A DNA stretch of 64,000 bases from Bacteroidaceae bacterium. Lineage in GTDB: Bacteria > Bacteroidota > Bacteroidia > Bacteroidales > Bacteroidaceae. Shown piece after piece: positions 33,667 to 43,800 of the stretch (position 1 is its first letter; every line of letters begins with the position of its first letter). The position numbers were made by a program, and so were the translations under genes. Where the stretch lies: positions 20,450-84,449 of the forward strand of contig JAFUFK010000011.1 of the NCBI GenBank assembly GCA_017469925.1, written 5' to 3'. The notes under the pieces are model-generated. The model saw nothing but the letters and a program-made list of their open reading frames with translations. It was not told the origin of the DNA and ran no database searches.

Positions 33667-34497
33667 CTAAGCCTGGTGAACAGTGATTTGCGGGAAGGGG
33701 AAGGAGATGCCTTGGCGGTTGAACTCGGCATAGATGCGCTCCTGAGTCTGGAAAAATACGTCCCAATAGTTGGCGGCATCGACCCATAGGCGGATGGTCA
33801 GGTCAACACTGCTCTCAGCCAACTTCGACAGGGCCACGAAGGGCGTTGCGGGGTCGGAAAGGATGCGCTCATCCTGGTGGAAGAGTTCGAGCAAGACCGC
33901 ACGGGCCTTATCGACATCCTCACCATATTCGATGCTGATGACAAGATCAACGCGACGCTTCTCCATACGGCTGTAGTTGGTGATGTTGCCACTCGAGAGT
34001 GCCCCGTTGGGCAGGAAGATGACCTTGTTATCGACGGTCGTCAGTACGGTGTGGAATATCTGTATCTCCTTGACGGTTCCGGCCACGCCTTGGGCCTCAA
34101 CCCAATCACCTACCTTGAACGGTTTGAGCAGGAGGATGATGAGTCCGCCCGCGAAGTTCTGCAAGTTGCCGCTCAGGGCCATGCCCGCAGCCACGCCGAC
34201 GGAGGCCAGCAGGGCGGCAAACGACGTCGTATTGACACCCAAGGCCGAGACGACGGCAATGATGAGCAGGACGGTGAGCAGGATGTTGACAAACGACTTG
34301 ATGAAGGACTCGATGGTTGGGTCGAGGCGACGGCGGTCGAGAGCTTTCGAGACGAGACGATTGAGGAAAGAAACGAGGAAACGCCCTACAAAATAAATGA
34401 CGACGGCCAGCAGGATGGACTTGCCCGCCTCGATACAGAACGAGACGCATTGCCCGATGAGTTGCGTAACCTGAGCCTCAGAAAAGAAAGTTGTCAT
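33667..34497 (-). CDS. Small-conductance mechanosensitive channel, MscS family
   Basis: MscS channels open under membrane tension and release osmolytes during hypo-osmotic shock. The 276-residue protein has three N-terminal transmembrane segments (about 18-45, 65-90, 95-125). The third is the Gly/Ala-rich pore helix (LLASVGVAAGMALSGNLQNFAGGLIILLLKPF). The beta domain follows with VGDWVEAQGVAGTVKEIQIFHTVL and LPNGALSSGNITNYS. It ends with the alpha-beta domain and a final beta strand (GISFPFPQITVHQ). Length fits the basic E. coli type. It converges with the dockerin gene, the two stops being only 6 nt apart. Confidence 0.94.
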   Translation of the reverse strand: MTTFFSEAQVTQLIGQCVSFCIEAGKSILLAVVIYFVGRFLVSFLNRLVSKALDRRRLDPTIESFIKSFVNILLTVLLIIAVVSALGVNTTSFAALLASVGVAAGMALSGNLQNFAGGLIILLLKPFKVGDWVEAQGVAGTVKEIQIFHTVLTTVDNKVIFLPNGALSSGNITNYSRMEKRRVDLVISIEYGEDVDKARAVLLELFHQDERILSDPATPFVALSKLAESSVDLTIRLWVDAANYWDVFFQTQERIYAEFNRQGISFPFPQITVHQA

Positions 34498-34577
34498 ATT
34501 GTTTCATTTATGGGTCAAAATTGTTGCAAAGGTACATAATAATTGAAAATAAAAAATCAATAATTAAAAATATTTCA

Positions 34578-34585
34578 TAACTTTG
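34578..34585 (+). promoter_or_regulatory. -7 element upstream of xylB
   Basis: TAACTTTG is a full TAnnTTTG match 26 nt before the xylB ATG, in an AT-rich region. No good TTTG is seen 19-20 nt upstream, which is compatible with a regulated, activator-dependent promoter. Confidence 0.5.
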
Positions 34586-34611
34586 TAGCAATACAATTTA
34601 AACGCAAGACT

Positions 34612-36075
34612 ATGTACTTACTTGGTTATGACATTGGCAGCAGTTCGGTGAAGGCCGCATTGGTAGAGACCCAGACCGGACGCATTGCCGCCTCGGCCTT
34701 CTATCCCAAGAAGGAAATGCCCATCGCCGCTCCACAGGCCGGGTGGGCCGAGCAAGACCCCGCCATGTGGTGGGAAAACCTGCGGCTGGCCACGGCCGAC
34801 GTGCTGCAAAGGACGGGGGCAAAGGGCGACGACATAGAGGCCATCGGCATCAGTTATCAGATGCACGGACTGGTTGTTGTCGATAAGGCCAGAAAGCCCC
34901 TGCGTCCCAGCATCATCTGGTGCGACAGCCGTGCCGTACCCTATGGCGAACGGGCCCTGAAGGACCTGGGCGAGGACTACTGTCTGGGCCATCTGCTGAA
35001 CTCGCCCGGCAACTTCACTGCCTCGAAGTTGGCCTGGGTGCGCGAAAACGAACCCGAACTCTTCGGCAAGGTATTCCGCTTTATGCTTCCCGGAGACTAC
35101 ATCGCCCTACGCCTGACCGGCGAGATGACAACCACACTGAGCGGTCTGTCGGAGGGTATGCTGTGGGACTTCCGCGAGAACAGCATTGCCAACGAACTCA
35201 TCGACTACTATGGCATCGACCCCACCACGCCCTGCGACCTAGTTAAGACTTTCGGTCATCAGGGGCAGGTACGCGAAGAGGCTGCCCGCGAACTGGGACT
35301 GAAGGTGGGCACCCCCGTGACCTACCGTGCTGGCGACCAGCCCAACAACGCCCTCTCGCTGGGTGTGATGAACCCGGGCGAAGTGGCTGCTACGGCGGGG
35401 ACGAGTGGTGTCGTATATGGAATCTTGGACACCATCAACTACGACCCGAAGAGCCGCGTCAACACCTTTGCCCACGTCAATCACTATCCCGAAGACCCGC
35501 GCTTGGGCGTCCTGCTCTGTATCAACGGTACGGGCTGCCTGAATAGTTGGATGCACCGCAACGTAGTTCCCAACCTCTCGTACAACGAGATGAACGACCT
35601 GGCCATGCAGGCCCCCATCGGTAGCGAAGGACTGTGCGTACTGCCCTTCGGCAACGGCAGCGAGCGCATGCTCGAGAATCGCAACCCGGGATGCAGTCTG
35701 CACGGGCTGAACTTCAACGTCCACACACAGGCTCACTTGCTTCGTGCCAGTCAGGAAGGCATAGCCTTTGCCTTTGCCTATGGCATGGAAGTGATGCAAG
35801 GCATGGGTATGGACATCCGCAAGATTCGTGCCGGCGAGGCTAACCTGTTCCTCTCGCCCCTCTTCCGCCAGGCCATTGCCGACACGACGGGCGCCACCAT
35901 TGAACTGTGCGACACCGACGGAGCCGCTGGCGCTGCCCGCGGAGCAGGCATCGGAGCTGGCATCTACCAGAATGCCGACGAGGCCATGCAGACCCTGCGC
36001 ATCGTAGATACCATCGCCCCACGTGACTCCGAGGCCTACCGCACTGCCTACCAGCAGTGGAAGGCCCTCCTATAA
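34612..36075 (+). CDS. xylB: Xylulokinase (FGGY family)
   Basis: XylB phosphorylates D-xylulose to xylulose-5-phosphate with ATP. The 487-residue protein has the FGGY-kinase N-domain (YDIGSSSVKAALVE, GWAEQDPAMWW, GISYQMHGLVVVD) with the substrate-binding MHG and the catalytic Asp in AGDQPNNALSLGV near residue 243. The ATP-binding C-domain has VAATAGTSGVVYG, then GGA-like loops near LCDTDGAAGAARGAGIGAG. xylA begins 33 nt downstream, so the pair forms the standard isomerase-kinase operon, in kinase-first order. No xylose transporter or regulator gene is adjacent. Confidence 0.93.
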   Translation: MYLLGYDIGSSSVKAALVETQTGRIAASAFYPKKEMPIAAPQAGWAEQDPAMWWENLRLATADVLQRTGAKGDDIEAIGISYQMHGLVVVDKARKPLRPSIIWCDSRAVPYGERALKDLGEDYCLGHLLNSPGNFTASKLAWVRENEPELFGKVFRFMLPGDYIALRLTGEMTTTLSGLSEGMLWDFRENSIANELIDYYGIDPTTPCDLVKTFGHQGQVREEAARELGLKVGTPVTYRAGDQPNNALSLGVMNPGEVAATAGTSGVVYGILDTINYDPKSRVNTFAHVNHYPEDPRLGVLLCINGTGCLNSWMHRNVVPNLSYNEMNDLAMQAPIGSEGLCVLPFGNGSERMLENRNPGCSLHGLNFNVHTQAHLLRASQEGIAFAFAYGMEVMQGMGMDIRKIRAGEANLFLSPLFRQAIADTTGATIELCDTDGAAGAARGAGIGAGIYQNADEAMQTLRIVDTIAPRDSEAYRTAYQQWKALL

Positions 36076-36108
36076 CTCCTTATCCAACCCTATTAAACCT
36101 TATAACCT

Positions 36109-37416
36109 ATGAAACAGTATTTCGAAAACATCGGTAAGATTCCCTTCGAGGGAGCAGAGAGTAAGAACCCCATGGCTTTCCACTACTACGACCCCGAGCG
36201 CGTGGTGATGGGCAAGAAGATGAAGGACTGGCTGCGCTTCGCCATGGCCTGGTGGCACACATTGTGTGCCGAAGGTGGCGACCAGTTTGGCGGTGGCACG
36301 AAGACGTTCCCTTGGAACGACTCGGCCAACCCCGTCGAGGCTGCCAAGCACAAGGTTGATGCCGGCTTCGAGTTCATGCAGAAGATGGGCATCCCCTACT
36401 ACTGCTTCCACGACGTTGACCTCTGCCAGGAGGCCGAAACCGTTGAAGAGTACGAGAAGAACCTGAAGGAAGTGGTTGCCTACCTGAAGCAAAAGCAACA
36501 GGAGACGGGCATTAAGCTGCTGTGGGGCACGGCCAACGTATTCGGCCACAAACGCTACATGAACGGCGCTTCGACGAACCCCGACTTCGACGTTGTGGCT
36601 CGCGCCATCGTACAGATTAAGAATGCCATCGACGCCACCATCGAACTAGGCGGCGAGAACTACGTATTCTGGGGCGGTCGCGAAGGCTACATGAGCCTAC
36701 TGAATACCGACATGAAGCGTGAGAAAGAGCACATGGCCACCATGCTCCGCATGGCTCGCGACTATGCTCGCGCCAAGGGTTTCAAGGGCACCTTCCTCAT
36801 CGAACCCAAACCCATGGAGCCTTCGAAGCACCAGTACGACGTTGACACCGAGACCGTTATCGGTTTCCTCCGCGCCCATGGTCTGGACAAGGACTTCAAG
36901 GTAAACATTGAGGTAAACCATGCCACACTGGCCGGTCACACCTTCGAGCACGAACTGGCTTGCGCCGTCGATGCAGGTCTGCTGGGCAGCATCGATGCTA
37001 ACCGCGGTGACTATCAGAATGGCTGGGACACCGACCAGTTCCCTATTGACCACTTCGAACTCGTACAGGCCTGGATGCAAATCCTTCGCAATGGTGGCCT
37101 GGGCACGGGCGGCACGAACTTCGACGCCAAGACCCGTCGCAACTCGACCGACCTGGAGGACATCTTCGTAGCTCACATCAGCGGCATGGACGCTATGGCC
37201 AAGGCACTGCTCTCGGCCGCCGAACTCATCGAGAAGAGCCCCATCTGCGCCATGGTGAAGGAGCGCTACGCCAGCTTCGACCAGGGCGAAGGCAAGCGTT
37301 TCGAAGAGGGCAAGATGACCTTCGAGGAGGCTTACGAATATGGTAAGAAGGTAGGTGAGCCCAAGCAGACCAGTGGCAAGCAGGAACTGTACGAAGCCAT
37401 CGTTGCCATGTACTAA
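36109..37416 (+). CDS. xylA: Xylose isomerase
   Basis: XylA interconverts D-xylose and D-xylulose with two divalent metals. The 435-residue protein matches the class II length and carries the diagnostic segments: CFHDVDL with the catalytic His near residue 104, [16 protein letters not shown] near 187, [13 protein letters not shown] near 235 (metal Glu), [18 protein letters not shown] near 266, and [20 protein letters not shown] near 298. The sequence uses very regular, favoured codons, suggesting strong expression. It is co-transcribed with xylB. The stop is 13 nt from that of the convergent helicase gene, and I see no terminator between them. Confidence 0.97.
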   Translation: MKQYFENIGKIPFEGAESKNPMAFHYYDPERVVMGKKMKDWLRFAMAWWHTLCAEGGDQFGGGTKTFPWNDSANPVEAAKHKVDAGFEFMQKMGIPYYCFHDVDLCQEAETVEEYEKNLKEVVAYLKQKQQETGIKLLWGTANVFGHKRYMNGASTNPDFDVVARAIVQIKNAIDATIELGGENYVFWGGREGYMSLLNTDMKREKEHMATMLRMARDYARAKGFKGTFLIEPKPMEPSKHQYDVDTETVIGFLRAHGLDKDFKVNIEVNHATLAGHTFEHELACAVDAGLLGSIDANRGDYQNGWDTDQFPIDHFELVQAWMQILRNGGLGTGGTNFDAKTRRNSTDLEDIFVAHISGMDAMAKALLSAAELIEKSPICAMVKERYASFDQGEGKRFEEGKMTFEEAYEYGKKVGEPKQTSGKQELYEAIVAMY

Positions 37417-37429
37417 AGAGAGAGAATAC

Positions 37430-38875
37430 TTACTTAGATGCGATTTGCTGCGGAGGCCAGTTTACGAGGTAAACGGTCTCCGTAGCTCTTGTCAGGGCGG
37501 TATAGAGCCAGCGGAAATAGTCGGGCGAGAGCATGTCCTGCGTGACGTAGCCTTGGTCGATAAAGACACGTTGCCACTGACCGCCCTGTGCCTTATGGCA
37601 GGTTACAGCGTAGGAATACTTCACCTGTAAGGCATTGAAATAGGGGTCTTGCTTTATCTTCTCGATGAGCTTGCGCCGGTCGTGAATCTCAGGATAGTCT
37701 TCACAGACGGCTGTGAAGAGTTGGTTTTGCTGCTCTTGCGTCAGGGCGGGTGCCTCGCTTTGCAGCGTATCGAGGACGATGGTAGCATCGAGTTCCATGT
37801 CGTCGAAGTCGGGGAAGGTCAGGCTGACGTCGGCAAAGCGGAACCCATAGAGTTCCCGCTCGTTACGGAAACGGCGCACGACACAGACATCGCCATTGGC
37901 GATAAAATCGGTAGAATGCGAGGCTTCACCCTCCTCTTCCTCCTGCAACCAATAGTAGTTGTTGCGGACGACAATGAGTTGGTCGCCCGAGGTCAGTTCG
38001 TCCTCGTAAAAGAGTATGCGCCCACGAATGCCATTATTGAAGAGATTGGCTCGCTTGTTGCTCCGTGTCACGACGATGGTCTGATCGACTCCGCAACGAT
38101 AATAGCTTTCCTCCAAGAGTTCGACCAATTCATCGCCAGGCACGACTCGCACATCGGGGAAACCCATAATGCGCAATCGTGGGAAATCGCCCATTTCATC
38201 GGAAGAAATCAGCCGGCGAAGCATGGTTGCATTCCACAGGATGCCCGAGTCATTGACCTGACGGACAACCTGCGTCAGGATGGATTCCCTTACCTCCAGT
38301 CCGTAACCCGCCAAAGCCAACGGACTAAGAGCCGGACTTAACTCTTCTCCAACGGGAGGCAACTGGGCAGAGTCGCCACAGAGCATCAGGCGACATCCCT
38401 CGCCGGCATAGACATAGTGAATCAGGTCGTCGAGCAGGCGTCCCGAGCCAAACATACGCCCTGAGATGCCCTCGTTGTTAATCATCGAAGCCTCATCGAC
38501 GATAAAGAGCGTATTGCGGTGGTTGTTGACGTTCGACTGGAAGTTGGTCATCTCCACCGAAAACACCTTCTGGCGGTATATCTTCTTGTGAATCGTATAG
38601 GCCACATGGTCGGCATGAAGTGAGAACACCTTAGCAGCTCGCCCTGTCGGAGCCAGCAACACCACAGGACGACGAAGGGCAACCATGGCACGCACAAGGG
38701 CACCGACGAGGGAGGTCTTGCCCGTTCCTGCATAACCCCGTAAGAGGTATATTTCTTCACGATTCGTGGAACAGAGAAATTCGCACCATCCCGACACGGT
38801 TTGAAGTTGCTCTTCGGTCGGTTCGTGAGCAAATTTATCAAGGATAAAGGCGGCTAAATCGGCTTTTATTGGCAT
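37430..38875 (-). CDS. RecD-like superfamily 1 DNA helicase
   Basis: The 481-residue protein has a Walker A motif GYAGTGKTSLV near residue 48, motif Ia VVLLAPTGRAAKV near 72, and Walker B FIVDEASMI near 125. Then come GDSAQLPPVG (motif III) near 162, and the C-terminal UvrD_C_2 motif with YAVTCHKAQGGQWQRVFID near 430. It resembles the short, stand-alone RecD/Pif1-like helicases common in Bacteroidetes, usually annotated as ATP-dependent endonuclease or exodeoxyribonuclease V alpha-like. No RecB or RecC neighbours exist. It likely unwinds DNA 5' to 3' in repair, by homology only. The ATG at 38875 follows an AT-rich leader shared with the divergent hypothetical gene at 38970. Confidence 0.86.
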   Translation of the reverse strand: MPIKADLAAFILDKFAHEPTEEQLQTVSGWCEFLCSTNREEIYLLRGYAGTGKTSLVGALVRAMVALRRPVVLLAPTGRAAKVFSLHADHVAYTIHKKIYRQKVFSVEMTNFQSNVNNHRNTLFIVDEASMINNEGISGRMFGSGRLLDDLIHYVYAGEGCRLMLCGDSAQLPPVGEELSPALSPLALAGYGLEVRESILTQVVRQVNDSGILWNATMLRRLISSDEMGDFPRLRIMGFPDVRVVPGDELVELLEESYYRCGVDQTIVVTRSNKRANLFNNGIRGRILFYEDELTSGDQLIVVRNNYYWLQEEEEGEASHSTDFIANGDVCVVRRFRNERELYGFRFADVSLTFPDFDDMELDATIVLDTLQSEAPALTQEQQNQLFTAVCEDYPEIHDRRKLIEKIKQDPYFNALQVKYSYAVTCHKAQGGQWQRVFIDQGYVTQDMLSPDYFRWLYTALTRATETVYLVNWPPQQIASK

Positions 38876-38969
38876 CTTTCTGTAAAAAGTGGCCCAAATT
38901 GTGGGTAGTTCAGTTTATTTATTTTATATTTGCATCACGAAATTACAAATAATATTCTAAATACACATC

Positions 38970-39668
38970 ATGAAAAAGCTAATTAATGTAGTTTTGGGCA
39001 TCTGTGCACTGGCAATGTTGTTCATTTGCTACCGCAGTATCGCCGATCAGCAGAACTTTGAGGCTGAGGTTAAACAGCGCGAAGCCGACGTGAAGGCTCG
39101 CCTTATCGAAATCCGTAAGGCACAGGAAGCCTACAAGGAGCAGTACAAGGAGTATTGCAGCACTTGGGACAGCCTCATCATCTTCATCAAGGAGGGTCAG
39201 CTCCCCACCGTTGTCAAGCAAGGTGTGCTCACAGAGGAGCAGATGGAGAAGGGCTTGACCGAGGCCAAGGCCGCAGCCATCGTCAATCGTGGCAATGCAG
39301 CCGAAATCGCAGCCAATGGCTTGCAGGACTTCCGTCGTGACACCACCTGGGTATCGCTCATCGACTCCCTTTATCCTGAAGGCTACGACCCCGAGGAAAT
39401 CCGCTACATTCCTCATTCTGACGCCAAGGATGGCCAGAAGAAAGAGTTTGACCTGATTGCTGTTTGGATTAAGACCAAGTCCGATGCCATCATCCCCGTA
39501 ATGGAATGTGGAGCAGAGGTTGAAAACTACATCTGTGGCGAGAGCAAGTTGTGGAGCCGCGAGGCTGCCAATCGTCGCGAAATTGCCGAAGGCATGGGCA
39601 ACTATCCCGGCCTGAAGATTGGTGAAGCTGGTCTGAACTGGAACAACAATGCTGGCAACTGGGAGTAA
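38970..39668 (+). CDS. Membrane-anchored coiled-coil protein, unknown function
   Basis: The 232-residue protein has one N-terminal membrane segment (about 5-22). A charged helix likely to form a coiled coil follows (about 28-62: FEAEVKQREADVKARLIEIR). The rest is a compact soluble region facing the periplasm, with IRYIPHSDAKDGQKKEFDL and a C-terminal NYPGLKIGEAGLNWNNNAGN. I recognise no catalytic motif. A TATATTTG -7 box at 38925-38932 lies 37 nt before the start. The last 20 nt overlap the DUF3822 gene, which in turn overlaps rsmD, so the three form one unit. Confidence 0.78.
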   Translation: MKKLINVVLGICALAMLFICYRSIADQQNFEAEVKQREADVKARLIEIRKAQEAYKEQYKEYCSTWDSLIIFIKEGQLPTVVKQGVLTEEQMEKGLTEAKAAAIVNRGNAAEIAANGLQDFRRDTTWVSLIDSLYPEGYDPEEIRYIPHSDAKDGQKKEFDLIAVWIKTKSDAIIPVMECGAEVENYICGESKLWSREAANRREIAEGMGNYPGLKIGEAGLNWNNNAGNWE

Positions 39669-40359
39669 GCGTCTTACAGAACAAAAACTATCCATCCGGA
39701 TTTATTCGGATGGATTTTCTTTTTCCACGCCGCAAAGCGAACGTAGTGTAACGGTCGGAAGAGGAGAATCGTTGTGCCGTGCCCTAGAGGAAGCTTTCAA
39801 GACCAATGCACTCCTGCGCCCCGACTATGACGAGGTGGACGTCTTTGCCGACTATCCTTCGACCCGCATTCCCCTGGATGAATTCCGTAGCGAAGAGGCA
39901 CAAGCGCTATACCGACTGACCTTCGGTCCCGACAGCCTTGCTGGCATGAACATGCACTACGAAATGCTGCCTGCACTGGAGGTCATTGAGGTCTTTGTCA
40001 TCGCCACCGACATCGAGGTACTGATACTAAAGCATTACCCACATGCCACCATCCACAGCTACTTCGGGCAGCTAATCAATCGCATGCTGACCCGCGACAA
40101 ACGCCGTCAGGACGAGGAGCGCCGACTCTATGCCCACTGCAATGGACGCCAACTCTTCATCTTTACCTACAATCAGGGCCGACTGCAATTCGCCAATTCG
40201 TTCGAAGCCCGCAACACTGCCAACCAACTTTACTACCTGCTCTTCGTATGGAAGCAACTGGAAATGCGACCAACAAAGGATACGCTGATACTAATTGGCA
40301 AGGACAAACAACTGGAACAGGAACTGGGTAAATACTTAAAGCACATAGAATGCGTGTAA
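39649..40359 (+). CDS. DUF3822-family protein
   Basis: The 236-residue protein resembles the Bacteroidetes DUF3822 family, which has an actin/ASKHA-like layout and is often encoded directly before rsmD, as here. Visible features are an N-terminal KLSIRIYSDGFSFS strand pair, a central VIATDIEVLILKHYPHATIHSYFGQLI stretch and a C-terminal LILIGKDKQLEQELGKYLKHI helix. The biochemical role is unknown. The start overlaps the upstream gene by 20 nt, and the stop overlaps the rsmD start by 10 nt. The gene order suggests a link to ribosome or RNA metabolism, but that is inference. Confidence 0.72.
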   Translation: MLATGSKRLTEQKLSIRIYSDGFSFSTPQSERSVTVGRGESLCRALEEAFKTNALLRPDYDEVDVFADYPSTRIPLDEFRSEEAQALYRLTFGPDSLAGMNMHYEMLPALEVIEVFVIATDIEVLILKHYPHATIHSYFGQLINRMLTRDKRRQDEERRLYAHCNGRQLFIFTYNQGRLQFANSFEARNTANQLYYLLFVWKQLEMRPTKDTLILIGKDKQLEQELGKYLKHIECV

Positions 40360-40880
40360 TTACTGGAAAATACAAGGGACGTCATTTCGACGTCCCTCGG
40401 TCGTTTAGGGCCCGGCCTACCACCGACTTTGCCAAGGAGAGCCTTTTCAACGTGCTCATGGGCTACATCGACCTCGATGGAGCCCGTGCGCTCGACCTCT
40501 TTGCAGGTACCGGCAGCATCACACTGGAATTACTCTCGCGGGGATGCAACCGTGTGGTTTCTGTGGAGAAGGACCCAATGCATTACCGTTTCATCACCGG
40601 TTTCCTCGACCGCCTTGCCGACCCTGCCGCCTTCCCTGTTCGTGGCGATGTCTTTAAGTACATCACCACCCTCGGTGAACAGTTCGACTTCATCTTTGCC
40701 GACCCTCCCTACACGCTGCCGCAATTAGGTGAGTTGCCAGATCTTATCCTTGGCCGTAACCTATTACTTCCCGATGGACTCTTTGTGCTTGAGCACGGCA
40801 AGTCCAACAACTTTGAGGACCATCCCCGCTTTGTTGAACGCCGCCAATACGGCAGCGTCAACTTCTCCTTCTTTCAATAA
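40350..40880 (+). CDS. rsmD: 16S rRNA (guanine-966 N2)-methyltransferase
   Basis: RsmD methylates G966 of 16S rRNA in the 30S subunit using S-adenosylmethionine. The 176-residue protein has the full small-methyltransferase fold: MRVITGKYKGRHFDVP at the N-terminus, RPTTDFAKESLFNVL, and the SAM motif I ALDLFAGTGSITLELLSRG near residue 48. VVSVEKDPMHYRFI follows, with the catalytic motif IV FIFADPPYTLPQL near 112. It is the last gene of a three-gene overlapping set. Only 3 nt separate its stop from that of the convergent outer-membrane protein gene. Confidence 0.95.
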   Translation: MRVITGKYKGRHFDVPRSFRARPTTDFAKESLFNVLMGYIDLDGARALDLFAGTGSITLELLSRGCNRVVSVEKDPMHYRFITGFLDRLADPAAFPVRGDVFKYITTLGEQFDFIFADPPYTLPQLGELPDLILGRNLLLPDGLFVLEHGKSNNFEDHPRFVERRQYGSVNFSFFQ

Positions 40881-40883
40881 CCT

Positions 40884-43800
40884 TTAGCGTGGGCCACCGC
40901 CTCCACCACCACCGCGGCCACCACGACCACCGCCAAAGCCTCCAAAGCCACCGCCAGGGAATCCGCCAGGCCCCATCATGCCACGGGCTTCCTTATTACC
41001 CAGGAGGTTGAGGGTATAGATGACGTGCACCATGACATAGCTATTGATGGCATTGCTCCAGGTATCACTACGCATCGAGGCTGTAATGGCTCGGCTAATG
41101 TTAGAGCGTTGCTTCAAGATGTCGTACCACTGGACACTGATAGCAAGGTCTTGTCCCTTAATCCACTGCCTCAGATTCTGACTAAGTTGGGCATTCCAGA
41201 TAAGTTCGTTCGTGTTCATCGACTCGTCGGAATAGCCGCGACGGCTCTGCTGACTGATGTCGGTGGCGAAGGAGAGATTGAAGGGGAAGGTGATGTTAAA
41301 GTTTCCACCATAGTTGAAGGTCCAGCTGTCAATGTTGGCGTTGGTCTGCAGTTTGTTGCGGGCATGCTGATAGTTGAAACCGCTATTCAAGCCGATTTCG
41401 TAGGTTCCCGTCTCACCAAAGTCGTTGCGGTAGTTGATGCGAAGGTTATCACTCAGGTTCGTATTCTTTGTGGTAGCCTTCTGCAAGGGAACCTGGCGGA
41501 AGACCTTATCCAAATCGACCAGAACAGGATTATCGTCACGGAAGATATTACCCCAAGTAGAACCATCTGAGTTGCTGCTCTGATAACCTACGTTATTGGC
41601 GTAGTTGATGTTGGCTGAATTCATCAGGTTGAGGTGCTTGCCACTATCGAGGGCTGTGTTGAACATGATGAAGGCGCCAGTATTCCAATTGCCATTGATG
41701 TTCATGGGGCGCGTATATCGGGCACCCGACTGAGTATCGTAGATGGTGGCTGTAGAGATGCTGTTCTTCGTGTTGCTGTAGTTAAGATTCATCGCCCAGC
41801 CACGCTGTTTATCGATGTTGTAACCGTTGTAGAAGGCAAACACATTGTTGCTCCACGAAGAACGCAGCCCAGAGTTTCCGGTCGAGATATTGAGGGGGTC
41901 GCTCGAGTCAACGACCTCGAGCAAGTTGGTCATCGAAGGCTGCGACATGCGGGCATTGTAACGTACGCGCAATTGGCTGGTGTTCGATATCTTCCAACGC
42001 ATGTCGATACGCGGAGCCCAGTTGAAGGTATGGCGCACGACGGTGGTATCAAGGCGGTTCTTCTTATAGTCCATGTGTGTGGTCTGGGGTTGGAAGTTGA
42101 TACCAGCATTCAGTCGCATCTCCTGCCCATTGTCGAACTTACGGTTGTAGCGAGCCAGGAGGTTTGCGTCGTGGTTGTACTCGCGATAGGTGGCATATTG
42201 GCTGTTCTCCCAGTTCTTGATATAGTCGAGGCTGTCGAGTCCTGGCAGATAACCGAGGTAGAGCTGTTCCTGAGTGTAATAGCCTTCGTACTTGGTCAGC
42301 AGGGAGTCGATGCTGTACATCGAGCGGTCGCTGTCGGAATAGCGATACTGGAACTGGTACGAGGCCTGCAGGTTCAGGTTTTGGGTAATAGGCTCGGTGT
42401 ATGAGAGACGGCCCTGCACGTTATACGACGTCGAGGGGGAGAGGTTGTACTGGTTGGTAAAGGTGTTGCGTTGTTGCTGATAGTAATTGATGAGCGAGCG
42501 GCTCCACGACTTTGAGTCAGAGTTCGAATAACGTGCGCCAGCATTCAGTGTCAGGTTGCGCCCAGGCTTGGCCAAGCGGCGGTTGACCTGCAAGTCTCCA
42601 TTAAAGTTAGTCGAATGACTCTCACCCATCGACTGGCGGTTATTGTCGTTGACGGCAACACTGTCGCGGATGGTACGATTCTCTTCTATATTGTACTGGG
42701 CAAGCGGGTCGGAGAAATAGTCGTAAGGATTCTGGTTGAAGGTTACGCTGGCACTGGAAGCATGGTTCGACGACCAGGAGCGCGAGAAGTTAGGACGGAA
42801 CATGAGGTTCGTCATCGAATCGACCATCCACTCGAAGCGGAAGTTGGCATTTACGTCCTGACTCTTATTGAACGACTGGTTGTGGGAGTTGGAGAAAGTC
42901 GATGTCGTTTGGTTGAGAAACATCTCGCTGTTGGTCTTCGTCTGTACGTCACTATAGCGATGACTATAACGGACATTACCACCCAACTCCAGATAACCGG
43001 CATCAGACTCCTTCTTTCCGTTGTCCCAAGCAAAGTTCATGCCATACATGTCGCTCGTGGTGATACCATTGCCTCCGCCGAAGCCCCATCCTCGACCTCC
43101 GCCGCCAGGGAACGAGTTGTCGTTGATGTTGTTACGGCTACCGATGATGGTCAGTTGCATGTTGTCGGTATAACGGCTGATATTGGCCTTGGCCGTATAA
43201 CGGTCTTCGGTTCCATAGCCGAGGTCGGCATTGATGAGCCAACCTTCCTTCATTCCCTTCTTTACGGTCAGGTCGAGCACGGTCTCTTCCTCACCATCAT
43301 CGATGCCTGTGATGCGGCTGTAGTCGCTCTTCTTGTCATACGACTTCACCTTTTCGACCATCTTTGTCGGGATGTTCTTCATCGCCATCTTTGTATCATT
43401 ATCGAAGAACTCCTTACCTCCCACCATAATCTTCGAGACGGTCTTACCGTTAATCTTGATGGTCCCGTCATCGCCCACCTCTGCGCCTGGGAGTTTGCGC
43501 ACGAGTTCCTCAAGGTTCGACCCCTCGGGCAGACGGAAGGCACCGGCGTTATAGACGAAGGTATCTTCCTTCATCTCCACCTGAGCCAACTGGGCCGTCA
43601 CCTGGGCCTCCTTCATAACCTTAGCATCCTCCTGGAGGGTGATGGTGCCAAGATTGAGGGTCTTGTTCTTCTTGTCGAGGGTAATCGTACGATACTGGGT
43701 TATGTATCCCATGTAGGAGATGCGGGTCAGGAAGGTGCCGTACTTCGATACCGGCAGATTGATGCGCCCGTTCACGTCAGAGACGACACCCGTTACCTGG

